This document shows, in pieces, positions 1 to 8,415 of a stretch of 64,000 bases of DNA. The stretch comes from Rhodopirellula halodulae (lineage in GTDB: Bacteria > Planctomycetota > Planctomycetia > Pirellulales > Pirellulaceae): assembly GCF_020966775.1 (NCBI RefSeq), contig NZ_JAJKFV010000029.1:2183372-2247371 (forward strand). Direction: 5' to 3'. Position 1 is the stretch's first letter. Each line of letters begins with the position of its first letter. A program made the translations under genes and the position numbers. Below the pieces are notes generated by a model. It saw nothing but the letters and a program-made list of their open reading frames with translations. It searched no databases and was not told where the DNA came from.

Positions 1-1
1 G

Positions 2-250
2 GAGATGCTGGCCGATTGTCCTGAAAACGCAATTTTGATCACGCATTCGCCCGCGTTGGACACGGTCGACAAAGACAGCACGGGACGTGTTCGAGGCAGC
101 CGAACCATTCGCGAAGTGATCTTGGAAAAGAAACCACGTTTCGCCGTCTGTGGTCACATCCACGATGACTGGGAAAGCCAGGTGACTCTCGGTTCCACGC
201 CCGTGTTGAATGCGGGCCCCAACGGCGTTTTCGCGGACGTTCCAGAGTAA
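2..250 (+). CDS. Metallophosphoesterase, C-terminal fragment
   Basis: The reading frame enters from the left window edge and stops at 248-250, so only about 82 residues are visible. They carry an ITHSP segment and a G-H-I-H motif, which in calcineurin-like metallophosphoesterases supply metal-ligand histidines near the end of the fold. The family hydrolyses phosphomonoesters or diesters with a dinuclear metal centre. The methionine at position 5 is probably internal, because the catalytic N-terminal half is missing and the frame is open back to base 2. The substrate cannot be told. The gene converges on the DUF1501 gene and is followed by three hairpin repeats. Confidence 0.75.
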   Translation, partial: EMLADCPENAILITHSPALDTVDKDSTGRVRGSRTIREVILEKKPRFAVCGHIHDDWESQVTLGSTPVLNAGPNGVFADVPE

Positions 251-418
251 AACGTTTGTCCCATACGTTTACGGACGTTTCATAGTAGAACGTTTGTCCC
301 AAACGTTTGCGTGCCCAACGTCGTCGAACCACGCTGAACGGACGCGATTGAATCTAGAATCGAGACAACGACGCAACCCTTTGGGCTTCGGCTGAAGGAA
401 CCGTTTGGGACAACGGTT
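251..418. repeat. Three related short hairpin repeats between convergent genes
   Basis: Two direct copies lie at 251-270 and 289-308 (38-bp period). The second forms a perfect 8-bp stem, AACGTTTG-TCC-CAAACGTT (289-307); the first has one stem mismatch. A third, inverted and slightly diverged copy at 399-418 has 7-bp perfect arms. They sit between the 3' ends of two convergent genes, so they could act as bidirectional terminators or belong to a REP-like family. No long T-tract follows, so the terminator role is only inferred. Confidence 0.6.
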
Positions 419-447
419 CGACTCTGATTTTCAGCAGCGAAGCTTCT

Positions 448-1905
448 CTACGTCGCTTTCACAATCTTCTTGTACGCTCGGCCCTCATTTTGGTCGATGC
501 GTTCGGGGCGGCCTTTGTGCAGATAGACCAATTTCCGGTGATCGATGCCCATCAGGTGCAACACCGTCGAATGGATGTCGTGCACGTGCAGGCGATCTTC
601 CACCGCGTGCAACCCCAGGTCGTCCGTGGTTCCGTAGGCTTGACCGCCTTGAACGCCACCGCCCGCCATCCACATCGTGAATCCGGTTGGGTTGTGGTCG
701 CGACCGTCACCTTTTTCACTCATTGGTGTGCGTCCAAATTCGCCGCCCCAAACGATGAGCGTTTCGTCGAGTAGGCCGCGCTGTTTAAGGTCTTGGATCA
801 AGCCCGCGACGGGGAGATCCATTCCGCCGCACATGCGGGTGTGATTGGATTCAATTTTGGCGTGTGCGTCCCATTTACTGCCCGCCCCGTGATAACACTG
901 AACGAACCGGACACCTCGCTCGACCAACCGCCGCGCCATCAAGAGTTGTCGGCCGTAGTCCTCCGTCTCCTTTTGATCCAGGCCATAAAGCTTCTTCGTC
1001 GCTTCGGTTTCCTGGGACAGGTCGACCGCTTCGGGGGCATGCGACTGCATTTGGTACGCCAGTTCGAAACTCCGGATGCGGGCTTCGAGTTCGCTGTTGT
1101 CGGCACGCTCCACCGCATGGGCGGCATTCAGTTGCGACAAGAAATCCAACGCTGCGCGTTGTTGCGTTCCTTCGATGTGTTGGGGGCGATCCAGGTTGGT
1201 AAACGGGGATCCGGAACGCTGCATCGTCGTTCCCTGGTACACCGCAGGCATGAAACCCGCGCCCCAGTTGCGTGCTCCGTTGATGACGCGTCCTTTGCCT
1301 TCCTGCATCACAACAAACGCGGGCAGGTTTTCGTTTTCGGTGCCTAGGCCATAGGTGACCCAACTACCGAGCGATGGTCGGCCGGCAAATTGGCTGCCCG
1401 TGTTCATTTGGCAAATGCCGCCGGAATGGTTGATCCCGTTGGTCCAGACCGAACGAATCACTGCTAGTTCGTCGGCCATCTTGGCTGTGTGTGGAAGCCA
1501 GTCTGAAACCCACAATCCGCCTTCGCCGTGTTGCGCCCATTTCCGCTGAGTCGGCAAGATTGGCGAATCAAACTCGCCCATCGCCGTCAGCACCCGACCG
1601 AAGCTTTCGGGGATCGGTTTGCCCGCCAATTTGTTCAGATCGGGCTTGGGGTCAAAGGTGTCGAGATGGCTGGGTCCACCATCCATGAACAAAAAAATGA
1701 CACTCTTTGCTTTGGCAGGATGATGCGTCAGTTTGGTCGCCAAGGGCGAGGGGGCTTCCGACGATGGGCCTGCGATCGCGAGTTCCGGTAGCAGGCTGGC
1801 CAACGCCAGCGAACCGAATCCGCCGCCGCACTGCAGCAGCATCTGCCGCCGCGAGCGAGCTTGATGGGAAAGGCCGGCGGAGTTCGAGAGTTTTTCAGTC
1901 GACAT
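448..1905 (-). CDS. DUF1501 family protein (alkaline phosphatase/sulfatase superfamily-like)
   Basis: A 485-residue protein. Near the N-terminus a twin-arginine-like S-R-R-Q-M-L-L precedes a hydrophobic stretch, suggesting Tat export. A F-M-D-G-G-P-S-H motif follows at about residue 72, then the long DUF1501 body with a V-W-G-G-E-F-G-R-T-P signature (about residue 385) typical of the family. DUF1501 proteins are abundant in planctomycetes, usually beside PSD1 cytochrome-domain proteins, and their reaction is not established. The start overlaps the stop of the upstream PSD1 gene by 11 bp (1895-1905), so the two are almost certainly translated from one mRNA. Confidence 0.9.
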   Translation of the reverse strand: MSTEKLSNSAGLSHQARSRRQMLLQCGGGFGSLALASLLPELAIAGPSSEAPSPLATKLTHHPAKAKSVIFLFMDGGPSHLDTFDPKPDLNKLAGKPIPESFGRVLTAMGEFDSPILPTQRKWAQHGEGGLWVSDWLPHTAKMADELAVIRSVWTNGINHSGGICQMNTGSQFAGRPSLGSWVTYGLGTENENLPAFVVMQEGKGRVINGARNWGAGFMPAVYQGTTMQRSGSPFTNLDRPQHIEGTQQRAALDFLSQLNAAHAVERADNSELEARIRSFELAYQMQSHAPEAVDLSQETEATKKLYGLDQKETEDYGRQLLMARRLVERGVRFVQCYHGAGSKWDAHAKIESNHTRMCGGMDLPVAGLIQDLKQRGLLDETLIVWGGEFGRTPMSEKGDGRDHNPTGFTMWMAGGGVQGGQAYGTTDDLGLHAVEDRLHVHDIHSTVLHLMGIDHRKLVYLHKGRPERIDQNEGRAYKKIVKAT

Positions 1906-4324
1906 AGATCATCTCGCTCGAACAAAGGTAAGCGTGGAGCAGGGCCAGTCTTGCTTTGGTTGTGTCGTCTTGTGACTTGCCCGAGGATGATTGCTCTGGC
2001 GCATTGTCGGGGTAACTCAACATGAATTGGGCGGCCCGTTGGTGGTCCTGTGGGCCGGCATCGCGATGAAAGAGTTGCTGATGAACCGCTTGGATCATGT
2101 CGTGCAAGGATGTGTCATGATGCTGTGCCTCCAACCGCTTGGCTCGATCGTGCACCCATTTGTTGTTCATCAACATCAGGGCTTGTGGCGACGTGGTTGT
2201 TCTGTGTCGTTTGCCTTGGCTGCGAACACGATCGGGAAAATCGAACGCGGCCAAGAATGGATCCAGTCGATTGCGCTTTACGTTCTTGTAGATGGCTCGT
2301 TTTTCCGGCCCGAGTTCATCGCACGCCGCCAACATGGCGTCGTGGATTTCTTCGCCGGACAGCCGTCGAGGATTCATTCGCCACAGCAAGACGTTCTGCG
2401 GGTCGACGGAATCAATGTGTTCGTCTTTCAAGCGAGTCGACGATTGTCGATAGGTTGCCGACATCAGAATGCGTCGATGCAGCTTCTTCAAACTCCAACC
2501 ATCCTCGATGAAACGTGTTGCCAACCAATCCAGCAACTCAGGATGAGATGGCGGCGTGCCCAGCCGACCGAAGTCGCTGGCGGTTTCCACCAAGCCGCGA
2601 CCGAAATGCTGCTGCCAGACACGATTGACGATCACCCGAGCTGTCAACGGGTTCTGGGGATCGGTGATCCAAGCGGCCAGAGTGGATCGACGGCCCGTGG
2701 ACTGAAGTGCCGTGGGAACCGCCACGATATCAGCGGGTTCCGGATCTAAGATTGTGGGGTAGCCAGGCTCAATCGGAGGGCCATCGTGATCGGGGATCCG
2801 CGTCGGCGGCGAATCGGTGCCCACATCGCCGGCCACAAACGGCAGCGTCGGTAGAGGCTTGGGCTTGAGATGAGCCAGTTCAGCGAGTTGACCTCGAAGA
2901 TGTTGTCGTTCGGTTTCCGTCTCGCCGTCCATCCACTCCGATAGTTTGTCGGGATGGAGGTCAAATTGGTTGGACGCCAAGGAAGCGATTTGATGTTCGT
3001 ACAGAGTGCGGTCGCGACGGCGGCGACCGATCATCGATTGAATTTCCTCGGTGAATTTGTCGACGCCCTCGCGTGTTGCGTGAGCGAGCAAAACCGGTGT
3101 TTCAATTTCATGCAGTCGAGACCGGATGGTTTCGGTGGCTTCTTCCCATGCATGCAATTGACGCAGGTGTTCTTCCCGCGTTGGCACATCCGCGACGGGC
3201 ATGTCCTCGCGAGGCAAGAGCGGCGTGAAGAAAGCCTTCATTGCGAAAAAGTCACGCTGAAGTAGCGGGTCGAACTTGTGATCGTGACACTTCGCGCACT
3301 TCAAACCTTGCGCCAAGAAAACATCCGCGGTTGTTTCGGTGACATCGCTAAGGATCTCTTGCCATTGGCCTTCCACGTCACGCTGGTTCCATTCATAGAT
3401 CCAATGACGCAGATACATCGTGCCAATCAATGCATCGCGATTGCCCGGATCGATTTCATCGCCCGCCAGTTGTTCACGAACGAAGCGATCGTACGGCTTG
3501 TCGTCATTGAATGAACGAATGACGTAGTCGCGGTACAGATGAGCATGAGGCCGTGCATGGTCGGCGTTGTACCCATCGGAGTCCGCGTAACGCACCAAGT
3601 CCAACCAAAATCTGGCTTGGTGTTCACCGTATTCTGGGTGTCCCAACAAGGAGTCAATCTGTGCGGCGTACCAGTCGCCTTGCGGTTGTGCGTTGGGCGA
3701 AGCGTCACAAGGCGGAAGTCCAGTCAGGGCGAAGTGGACTCGTCGTTGCAGTCGATCGGGCGTCGCTTCGGCTGACGGAGTCAATTCGTTTTCGGTCAGA
3801 CGAGCGAAAACGAAATGGTCAATTTCGTTGCGACACCAACCCGCGTCCTCGACTTTGGGAACTTCGGGATCGCTGATGGGCTGATAGCACCACCACTCGC
3901 GATCGTCCTCACTGATGGTGGGAGTGGGAGTCAGAACGACGCGATCAGGCCACGGTGCCCCGGCGGCGATCCATTTTGCAATTCCCGACACGGTTGGGTC
4001 ATCGAGCTGGCCGCTGGGTGGCATTTCGAATGATTCGAAACGCAACGCTTCGATCAGCAAGCTCTCGTCGGGAGCCTCACGAACAATCGCCGGGCCGGAG
4101 TCGCCTCCCGCGAGCAGTCCTTCCAACGTGGTGAGCTTCAGTCCACCTTCCTGTTCGGTTTCACCGTGGCACTGGATGCAGTGTTTGACCAGCGTCGGTC
4201 GGACGTGGACTTCGAACAAATCACGTTCAGCCGGCGAGGAGGCTGCGACCACACCGGGGCCGATCATCAAACATGCGGCCAAATAACCGCAAAACTGGAT
4301 GAGTCGGAATGGAATCACGTGCAT
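1895..4324 (-). CDS. PSD1/DUF1549-DUF1553 protein with cytochrome c-like motifs
   Basis: About 809 residues from the chosen start. The frame extends to 4459, but starting at 4324 puts a signal peptide at the N-terminus, places a GAGG ribosome-binding site just upstream, and leaves the upstream palindromes in the leader. A first heme-type C-I-Q-C-H lies at about residue 49 (PSCyt1 region), and a second C-A-K-C-H follows within the DUF1549 part. The DUF1553 part contains P-L-T-A-R-V-x-V-N-R-V-W-Q-x-H-F-G-R-G. The family is typical of planctomycetes and probably acts in the periplasm; its role is not established. It is paired with the DUF1501 gene by an 11-bp overlap. Confidence 0.88.
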   Translation of the reverse strand: MHVIPFRLIQFCGYLAACLMIGPGVVAASSPAERDLFEVHVRPTLVKHCIQCHGETEQEGGLKLTTLEGLLAGGDSGPAIVREAPDESLLIEALRFESFEMPPSGQLDDPTVSGIAKWIAAGAPWPDRVVLTPTPTISEDDREWWCYQPISDPEVPKVEDAGWCRNEIDHFVFARLTENELTPSAEATPDRLQRRVHFALTGLPPCDASPNAQPQGDWYAAQIDSLLGHPEYGEHQARFWLDLVRYADSDGYNADHARPHAHLYRDYVIRSFNDDKPYDRFVREQLAGDEIDPGNRDALIGTMYLRHWIYEWNQRDVEGQWQEILSDVTETTADVFLAQGLKCAKCHDHKFDPLLQRDFFAMKAFFTPLLPREDMPVADVPTREEHLRQLHAWEEATETIRSRLHEIETPVLLAHATREGVDKFTEEIQSMIGRRRRDRTLYEHQIASLASNQFDLHPDKLSEWMDGETETERQHLRGQLAELAHLKPKPLPTLPFVAGDVGTDSPPTRIPDHDGPPIEPGYPTILDPEPADIVAVPTALQSTGRRSTLAAWITDPQNPLTARVIVNRVWQQHFGRGLVETASDFGRLGTPPSHPELLDWLATRFIEDGWSLKKLHRRILMSATYRQSSTRLKDEHIDSVDPQNVLLWRMNPRRLSGEEIHDAMLAACDELGPEKRAIYKNVKRNRLDPFLAAFDFPDRVRSQGKRHRTTTSPQALMLMNNKWVHDRAKRLEAQHHDTSLHDMIQAVHQQLFHRDAGPQDHQRAAQFMLSYPDNAPEQSSSGKSQDDTTKARLALLHAYLCSSEMIYVD

Positions 4325-4349
4325 GAACCTCGGCAGGCACCGCCCTGTC

Positions 4350-4392
4350 ACGTGCGAGTCGCACGTCCTCGCATCGGTTGCGGAGCGATGCG
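4350..4392. promoter_or_regulatory. Two inverted repeats in the leader of the PSD1 gene
   Basis: A nearly perfect 17-bp palindrome, ACGTGCGA-G-TCGCACGT, lies at 4350-4366, and a second dyad, CGCATCG-N9-CGATGCG, at 4370-4392. Both are 26 to 68 bp upstream of the chosen start at 4324. Their density suggests operator sites or leader hairpins for the PSD1-DUF1501 pair. No regulator can be named. Confidence 0.35.
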
Positions 4393-4542
4393 ATGAGAGG
4401 AACGGCAGTGGGGGAAGGAGGTGGGATTGGCAAATCGTTTTTCGCCGGTGGGGATGCAACTAGTCTATCGAGTTTGGACGCGACTTTGTGAGGTTCCGCT
4501 GAAAAAAGTTGTGGATAGCAACATGGTCAAGTTGGGCTGATT

Positions 4543-5499
4543 TCACTCCTGGCGAAGAGCGTCGATCGAAGCTTGTAATTGCTGTGCCTCGACCTCGGTC
4601 TTCCCAAGAGGCGCTGAGGGATAATGTTTTTCCCGCGTGTATCCGATGTAATTCATCCATCCTTTCCACCTGAGTTTGTGTTTTTGATCAATCAACGAAA
4701 ACATCGGATCGGCTTGAACATCAGCCAGCGATCGATTCAGCGGTGGTAGCCCCAGGCCTGATGCAATGGTTTGTGCCATCACCCAGTGTCCGTCCATTCC
4801 CGGGTGCACATGATCGCGCGAAAATGGCTGCTCTCGTTGCTTTCGTGCTTTTTTCATTGGCGTGTGCAAGTCGATGACCTCGACGCCGTCCAACTGCAGC
4901 GACGATTCCCAGCTTGCGAACTCAGCTAGCACGACGTCATAGTCGACTTCTTTCTGACGGGTGAGATCGTCATAGATCGGAGGTGTGACGAGGTAGATTT
5001 GTTTGACACCCGCTTTTTGGCTTTGCCGGATGAAAGACAACATGCCGTTCTGGAACGCGTCCATTCGTTCTTGGTTGAGCGGTTGGTAGATGCCGTCGTT
5101 CATGCCGTAACAGGCAATGATGACATCGGGCTTCACGCGATCCAGCAATCGTTCCAGTCGTTCCAGCAAACACGGTCGCGGAAACCGCCCGCCCGCATGA
5201 CCATCTTCACTGAGTCCGGAAACCGTCTCGCTGCCCAGTCCCAAAGGATAAATATCGAAGTCACGGTCGGGGTATTGCTTCTGCAGTTGATACGACAGGA
5301 GGGAAACGTAGTGTCCGGCTTGCGTGATGGAGTCACCAACCACTGCGATTCGAGCGCCAGACAGCACGTCGATGGCTTCCTGTGCGGATGAATGGTTGGT
5401 CACCCAGCCCAATGACAGGAGCAGCGTTGCGAGGAGTGTTGCAACGCCGCGACGAGTGAGTGAACGTGGTGACATCTTGTTTGTGTCGGAGTTAGGCAT
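4543..5499 (-). CDS. Secreted SGNH/GDSL-family hydrolase
   Basis: About 318 residues. The frame runs to 5670, but that part overlaps the upstream sugar isomerase gene, so I use the methionine at 5499; one at 5475 (M-S-P-R-S-L-T-R-R-G) directly before the signal peptide is equally plausible. Neither has a clear Shine-Dalgarno. Block I is G-D-S-I-T-Q and block V is D-H-V-H-P, giving the serine nucleophile and the Asp-His pair of SGNH esterases. The Y-G-M-N-D segment supplies the block III Asn. It is probably an exported esterase that de-acylates carbohydrates, encoded in the same run as sugar enzymes. The substrate is unknown. Confidence 0.87.
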   Translation of the reverse strand: MPNSDTNKMSPRSLTRRGVATLLATLLLSLGWVTNHSSAQEAIDVLSGARIAVVGDSITQAGHYVSLLSYQLQKQYPDRDFDIYPLGLGSETVSGLSEDGHAGGRFPRPCLLERLERLLDRVKPDVIIACYGMNDGIYQPLNQERMDAFQNGMLSFIRQSQKAGVKQIYLVTPPIYDDLTRQKEVDYDVVLAEFASWESSLQLDGVEVIDLHTPMKKARKQREQPFSRDHVHPGMDGHWVMAQTIASGLGLPPLNRSLADVQADPMFSLIDQKHKLRWKGWMNYIGYTREKHYPSAPLGKTEVEAQQLQASIDALRQE

Positions 5500-5536
5500 G
5501 GTGAAGATCAACGTGCTGGGGAGCTTGTTCGTAGGG

Positions 5537-6421
5537 TCAGTTCCAATGTTGAGCGATCTTGTTTCGCAGGAATTCGGCGCTTCGCTGAAGTTGTTCAATT
5601 CCGTCGACACCGTCTTCGATGCTGATCCAAGAATCAAAACCTTTCGAATGTAATTCAGCAAAGATGGCATCGTAGTCGTTCAGCCCTTTGCCGATTTCGC
5701 CGTGACTCAGGCGACTGGCGTAACCCACGGAACCACTTTCTTCTGATCGTAGATCGTCCAGTGTTCCTTCCGTCAGAAAGCGATCACTCGCGTGCATTGT
5801 CACGACTCGGTCGGAGACACGCTTCAATAGTTCCAATGGATCATCGCCGGCAAGGAATGCGTTGCTGGGGTCGTAGTTCACGCCAAAGTTGGGATGGTTG
5901 ATCGCGTCAACCAATTGGCAGAACACCGGCATTTGCTGAGCAAACTCGGGGTATTCCCAAAAGTCGTCTTTGTAATGGTTCTCCAGAATCAACGTGATGT
6001 CTCGCTCGGCTGCATACGGCAAGCAATCGTGAATGCAGTCGGCCGCGAGCTGCTTACCCTGGTCGATGGTCAGTTCAGGTCTTCGCTGACCACTGAGTAC
6101 CCGGCAATAGGTGCCTCCCAAGGCATGTGTCATTTCGATCCAACGCTTTTGTTGCTCAACCTGTTTTTCCCGAAACGATGGATCGGGGTGAGTGAAGTCG
6201 GGCGAGCAGCACAGCATGGGAATCACCATGCCGCGATCCTCGACCTGCTGACGCAACGACGGCCAGTTGGCTGAATCCCTGAGTTCTAAAAAGCCAGCGT
6301 AGAATTCCAGTCCCGCGACGTCCAATGTTTGAGCAAGGTCAAACCATTCGCTCAGTCTCATCGTGCCGTCTTTGCATAAGGCGGTCATGTAGGCTTTGGG
6401 AAAGGCTGCAAGTTGGGGCAT
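5537..6421 (-). CDS. Sugar phosphate isomerase/epimerase-like TIM barrel protein
   Basis: A 294-residue protein of the AP-endonuclease-2/xylose-isomerase-like family. Likely metal ligands follow the family order: Glu in L-I-L-E-N-H, Asp in N-Y-D-P-S-N, His in T-M-H-A-S-D and Glu in S-I-E-D-G. No signal peptide is visible, so it should be cytoplasmic. Members interconvert or epimerise sugars or sugar phosphates (for example L-xylulose-5-phosphate 3-epimerase, tagatose epimerase, inosose enzymes). The neighbours encode a polyol-type dehydrogenase and a hexulose-phosphate synthase homologue, which favours a role in a sugar-acid or ketose pathway. Exact specificity cannot be read from sequence. 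Confidence 0.88.
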   Translation of the reverse strand: MPQLAAFPKAYMTALCKDGTMRLSEWFDLAQTLDVAGLEFYAGFLELRDSANWPSLRQQVEDRGMVIPMLCCSPDFTHPDPSFREKQVEQQKRWIEMTHALGGTYCRVLSGQRRPELTIDQGKQLAADCIHDCLPYAAERDITLILENHYKDDFWEYPEFAQQMPVFCQLVDAINHPNFGVNYDPSNAFLAGDDPLELLKRVSDRVVTMHASDRFLTEGTLDDLRSEESGSVGYASRLSHGEIGKGLNDYDAIFAELHSKGFDSWISIEDGVDGIEQLQRSAEFLRNKIAQHWN

Positions 6422-6439
6422 GGCTGGTGGGAATGGTGA

Positions 6440-6473
6440 TGGTTGAACAAGAGATTTGGTTGAACAAGAGATT
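6440..6473. repeat. Perfect 17-bp tandem duplication
   Basis: TGGTTGAACAAGAGATT occurs twice head to tail at 6440-6456 and 6457-6473, in the 75-bp gap between the dehydrogenase stop and the isomerase start (both on the minus strand). It falls in the leader of the isomerase gene. Recent replication slippage or a paired regulatory site would both explain it. Confidence 0.8.
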
Positions 6474-6496
6474 GATGAGCAGCGATTTTTTGTGGG

Positions 6497-7525
6497 CTAG
6501 ATCGGAGTCAGGATGGACTTGACCACTTCACCGCGATGCATTTTTTCGAACGCGGTTTGCCATTGGTCGAGCGGCCAGACTCCACCGATGATCGGCTTCA
6601 CGTCCAGTTGGCCGCTGGCGAGCAAAGCCAAAACGCGTTCCCAGATGGGCCAGTTGTGGCTGAAGCTGCCTTGAAGGGTGACGTTCTTTTGAACGAGAGG
6701 ATCCAGGTTGTATCCGAGGGGTTGTGGGCCCCAGCCGACTTTGCTGATCCAACCGGCCGGGCGGACGATGCGCAGGGCAATTTCGAGCGTGGCACTGGAA
6801 CCCGCGGCGTCGATCACGCCATCGCAGCCCAGTCCATCGCGATGGTGGGCCCAAGCGGTCGGATCACCAACGACTCCGTGGCAACCATAGTTGTCGGACG
6901 CGATCCACAATCGATGTTGGTCCGCTTCCAGACCCACCAAGGCCACCTCGGCGCCACACAGTCGCGCCATCGCAGCGCACAAGATTCCAATGGTTCCTGG
7001 TCCCAGAACGATCACGCGATCGCCGGGTTCGATTCGGGCGTTGCGAACCACGGCGTTGTAAGCCACGCAGCATGGCTCCGTCAGGCATGCGTGTTCAAAA
7101 CTCAGGCCGTTTGGAACCGCATGCAAGATTCTCGATGGCACGCGAACGAATCGTGTCATGGCACCATCGACCCCATAGCCGAAACCCTTTCGCGTCGGAT
7201 CCAAGTTGTAGAGGCCACGACGGGTCATGGGATTGTTGACGTCAATGATGGCGGCGGTTTCACTGACCACGCGATCGCCTTCCTGCCAGCCTTGCACGTT
7301 GGAGCCGACGCCAACCACCGTGCCGCCGAATTCGTGACCCAAGACCACGGGGTAATTCACCGGCCAAGAATGGTCCGCCGTCCATTGGTGTAAATCGCTG
7401 CCGCAGACTCCGACATGTGACACTTCCAACAAGACATCCTCCGCACCGATTTCCGGGCGACTCACTTCGCGAATCTCGACAGAACCGGCTTCGGGAGCGT
7501 AGTTCACCACCGCGGCGGATTGCAT
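6497..7525 (-). CDS. Zinc-family medium-chain alcohol/polyol dehydrogenase
   Basis: 342 residues from the methionine at 7525; the extension to 7642 would overlap the upstream gene and is not family-like. The catalytic zinc site is V-G-V-C-G-S-D (Cys41) and G-H-E-F-G-G (His64, Glu65). A Rossmann glycine motif, V-L-G-P-G-T-I-G, follows near residue 165. It resembles sorbitol, L-idonate and threonine dehydrogenases and probably oxidises a sugar alcohol or sugar acid with NAD(P). The lobe that usually holds four structural-zinc cysteines here reads without them (A-A-I-I-D-V-N-N), so the structural zinc is probably absent. It lies in line with the isomerase and the hexulose-phosphate synthase-like gene. 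Confidence 0.88.
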   Translation of the reverse strand: MQSAAVVNYAPEAGSVEIREVSRPEIGAEDVLLEVSHVGVCGSDLHQWTADHSWPVNYPVVLGHEFGGTVVGVGSNVQGWQEGDRVVSETAAIIDVNNPMTRRGLYNLDPTRKGFGYGVDGAMTRFVRVPSRILHAVPNGLSFEHACLTEPCCVAYNAVVRNARIEPGDRVIVLGPGTIGILCAAMARLCGAEVALVGLEADQHRLWIASDNYGCHGVVGDPTAWAHHRDGLGCDGVIDAAGSSATLEIALRIVRPAGWISKVGWGPQPLGYNLDPLVQKNVTLQGSFSHNWPIWERVLALLASGQLDVKPIIGGVWPLDQWQTAFEKMHRGEVVKSILTPI

Positions 7526-7610
7526 GGAAGTTGCCTGTTGCTTGATGGAATGAAAAGAGTTGGAACGACCGATAATTAAAGGGCATGCTGTCAAGACAGT
7601 TCGTCCTCGG

Positions 7611-8303
7611 CTACGTAACTTCTTGCGCGTGCACGGCGTCACAGATCATTTGCAAGGAGGATTCCAGATCACCGTCGGCGGTGCGAAACGCGTCGGCGTC
7701 GATGGTCAGCGGTGCACCCAACACGACCAACGGCGCCCCGTACTTGGGACAAGCGATGGCTTGCTCGATCGACAAACCTCCGACGGCTTGGACAGGAACC
7801 TCGACCGCCTGAGCCACATCCCGCAATTGATCGAGCGGACTGGGCATGCGATTGCCGCGAGCCGCGATGCCTCGACGTTCGTCGTATCCAATGTGGTGAA
7901 TGACAAAGTTGCAACCGAGGTCTTCCAGTCGCTTGGCACCGGCGACCATGTCTTCGCTGACCATGTTGTCGCCCATGACTTGGCAACCAAAGTCGGCACC
8001 CGCTTTCACAACGCAGCGAATGGTTTCTTCATGAGCCCGGGCCATCACGACGACGTGGGTCGCACCGGCATTGGCCATCATCTCGGCCTCCAGGTACCCG
8101 CCATCCATGGTTTTAAGGTCCGCCACGATGGGCGTGCCCGGAAAGGCATCGCGAAGTTTGCGAACACCATGCAAGCCTTCGGCCAAAATCAGTGGCGTTC
8201 CCGCTTCCAACCAGTCGACACCGGCTCGCATGGCCAGTTCAGCGGTTTGAAGTGCCTCGTCAATGTTGGTGAGGTCCAACGAGATCTGGACGATGGGACG
8301 CAT
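7611..8303 (-). CDS. 3-hexulose-6-phosphate synthase / 3-keto-L-gulonate-6-phosphate decarboxylase-like protein
   Basis: A 230-residue protein of the orotidine-5'-phosphate decarboxylase superfamily. It keeps Glu33 (W-L-E-A-G-T) and the D-x-K-x-x-D signature at Asp62, Lys64 and Asp67, the residues that bind magnesium and substrate in UlaD-type decarboxylases and hexulose-phosphate synthases. The sequence D-L-K-T-M-D-G-G is closer to the synthase version. The enzyme either condenses formaldehyde with ribulose 5-phosphate or decarboxylates a keto-gulonate phosphate. Next to a TIM-barrel epimerase and a polyol dehydrogenase, with no phospho-3-hexuloisomerase in the window, sugar-acid degradation is the better guess. 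Cytoplasmic. Confidence 0.85.
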   Translation of the reverse strand: MRPIVQISLDLTNIDEALQTAELAMRAGVDWLEAGTPLILAEGLHGVRKLRDAFPGTPIVADLKTMDGGYLEAEMMANAGATHVVVMARAHEETIRCVVKAGADFGCQVMGDNMVSEDMVAGAKRLEDLGCNFVIHHIGYDERRGIAARGNRMPSPLDQLRDVAQAVEVPVQAVGGLSIEQAIACPKYGAPLVVLGAPLTIDADAFRTADGDLESSLQMICDAVHAQEVT

Positions 8304-8332
8304 GTTGCGAATTCGATCGGAAGGAGGGCGAG

Positions 8333-8351
8333 TTCAGGCGGGAGGCCTGAA
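8333..8351. promoter_or_regulatory. Hairpin between sulfatase stop and synthase start
   Basis: TTCAGG-CGGGAGG-CCTGAA forms a 6-bp perfect stem with a 7-nt loop, 30 bp upstream of the synthase start and downstream of the sulfatase stop. It could attenuate read-through from the sulfatase gene or be a leader structure. No T-tract follows on the minus strand. Confidence 0.3.
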
Positions 8352-8415
8352 TTGTATCGCATTCCGAATCAGCACATGGTGGTCATGTTCGGTGGCGGGA
8401 ACCAGCCATGATCTG

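Noticed and set aside
4460-4669. 69-codon minus-strand frame between the SGNH and PSD1 genes
   Set aside because: It overlaps the SGNH hydrolase C-terminus in another frame and has no features of its own.
7560-8411. 283-codon plus-strand frame over the hexulose-phosphate synthase-like gene
   Set aside because: The minus-strand product keeps the D-x-K-x-x-D active site; the plus-strand product shows no domain.
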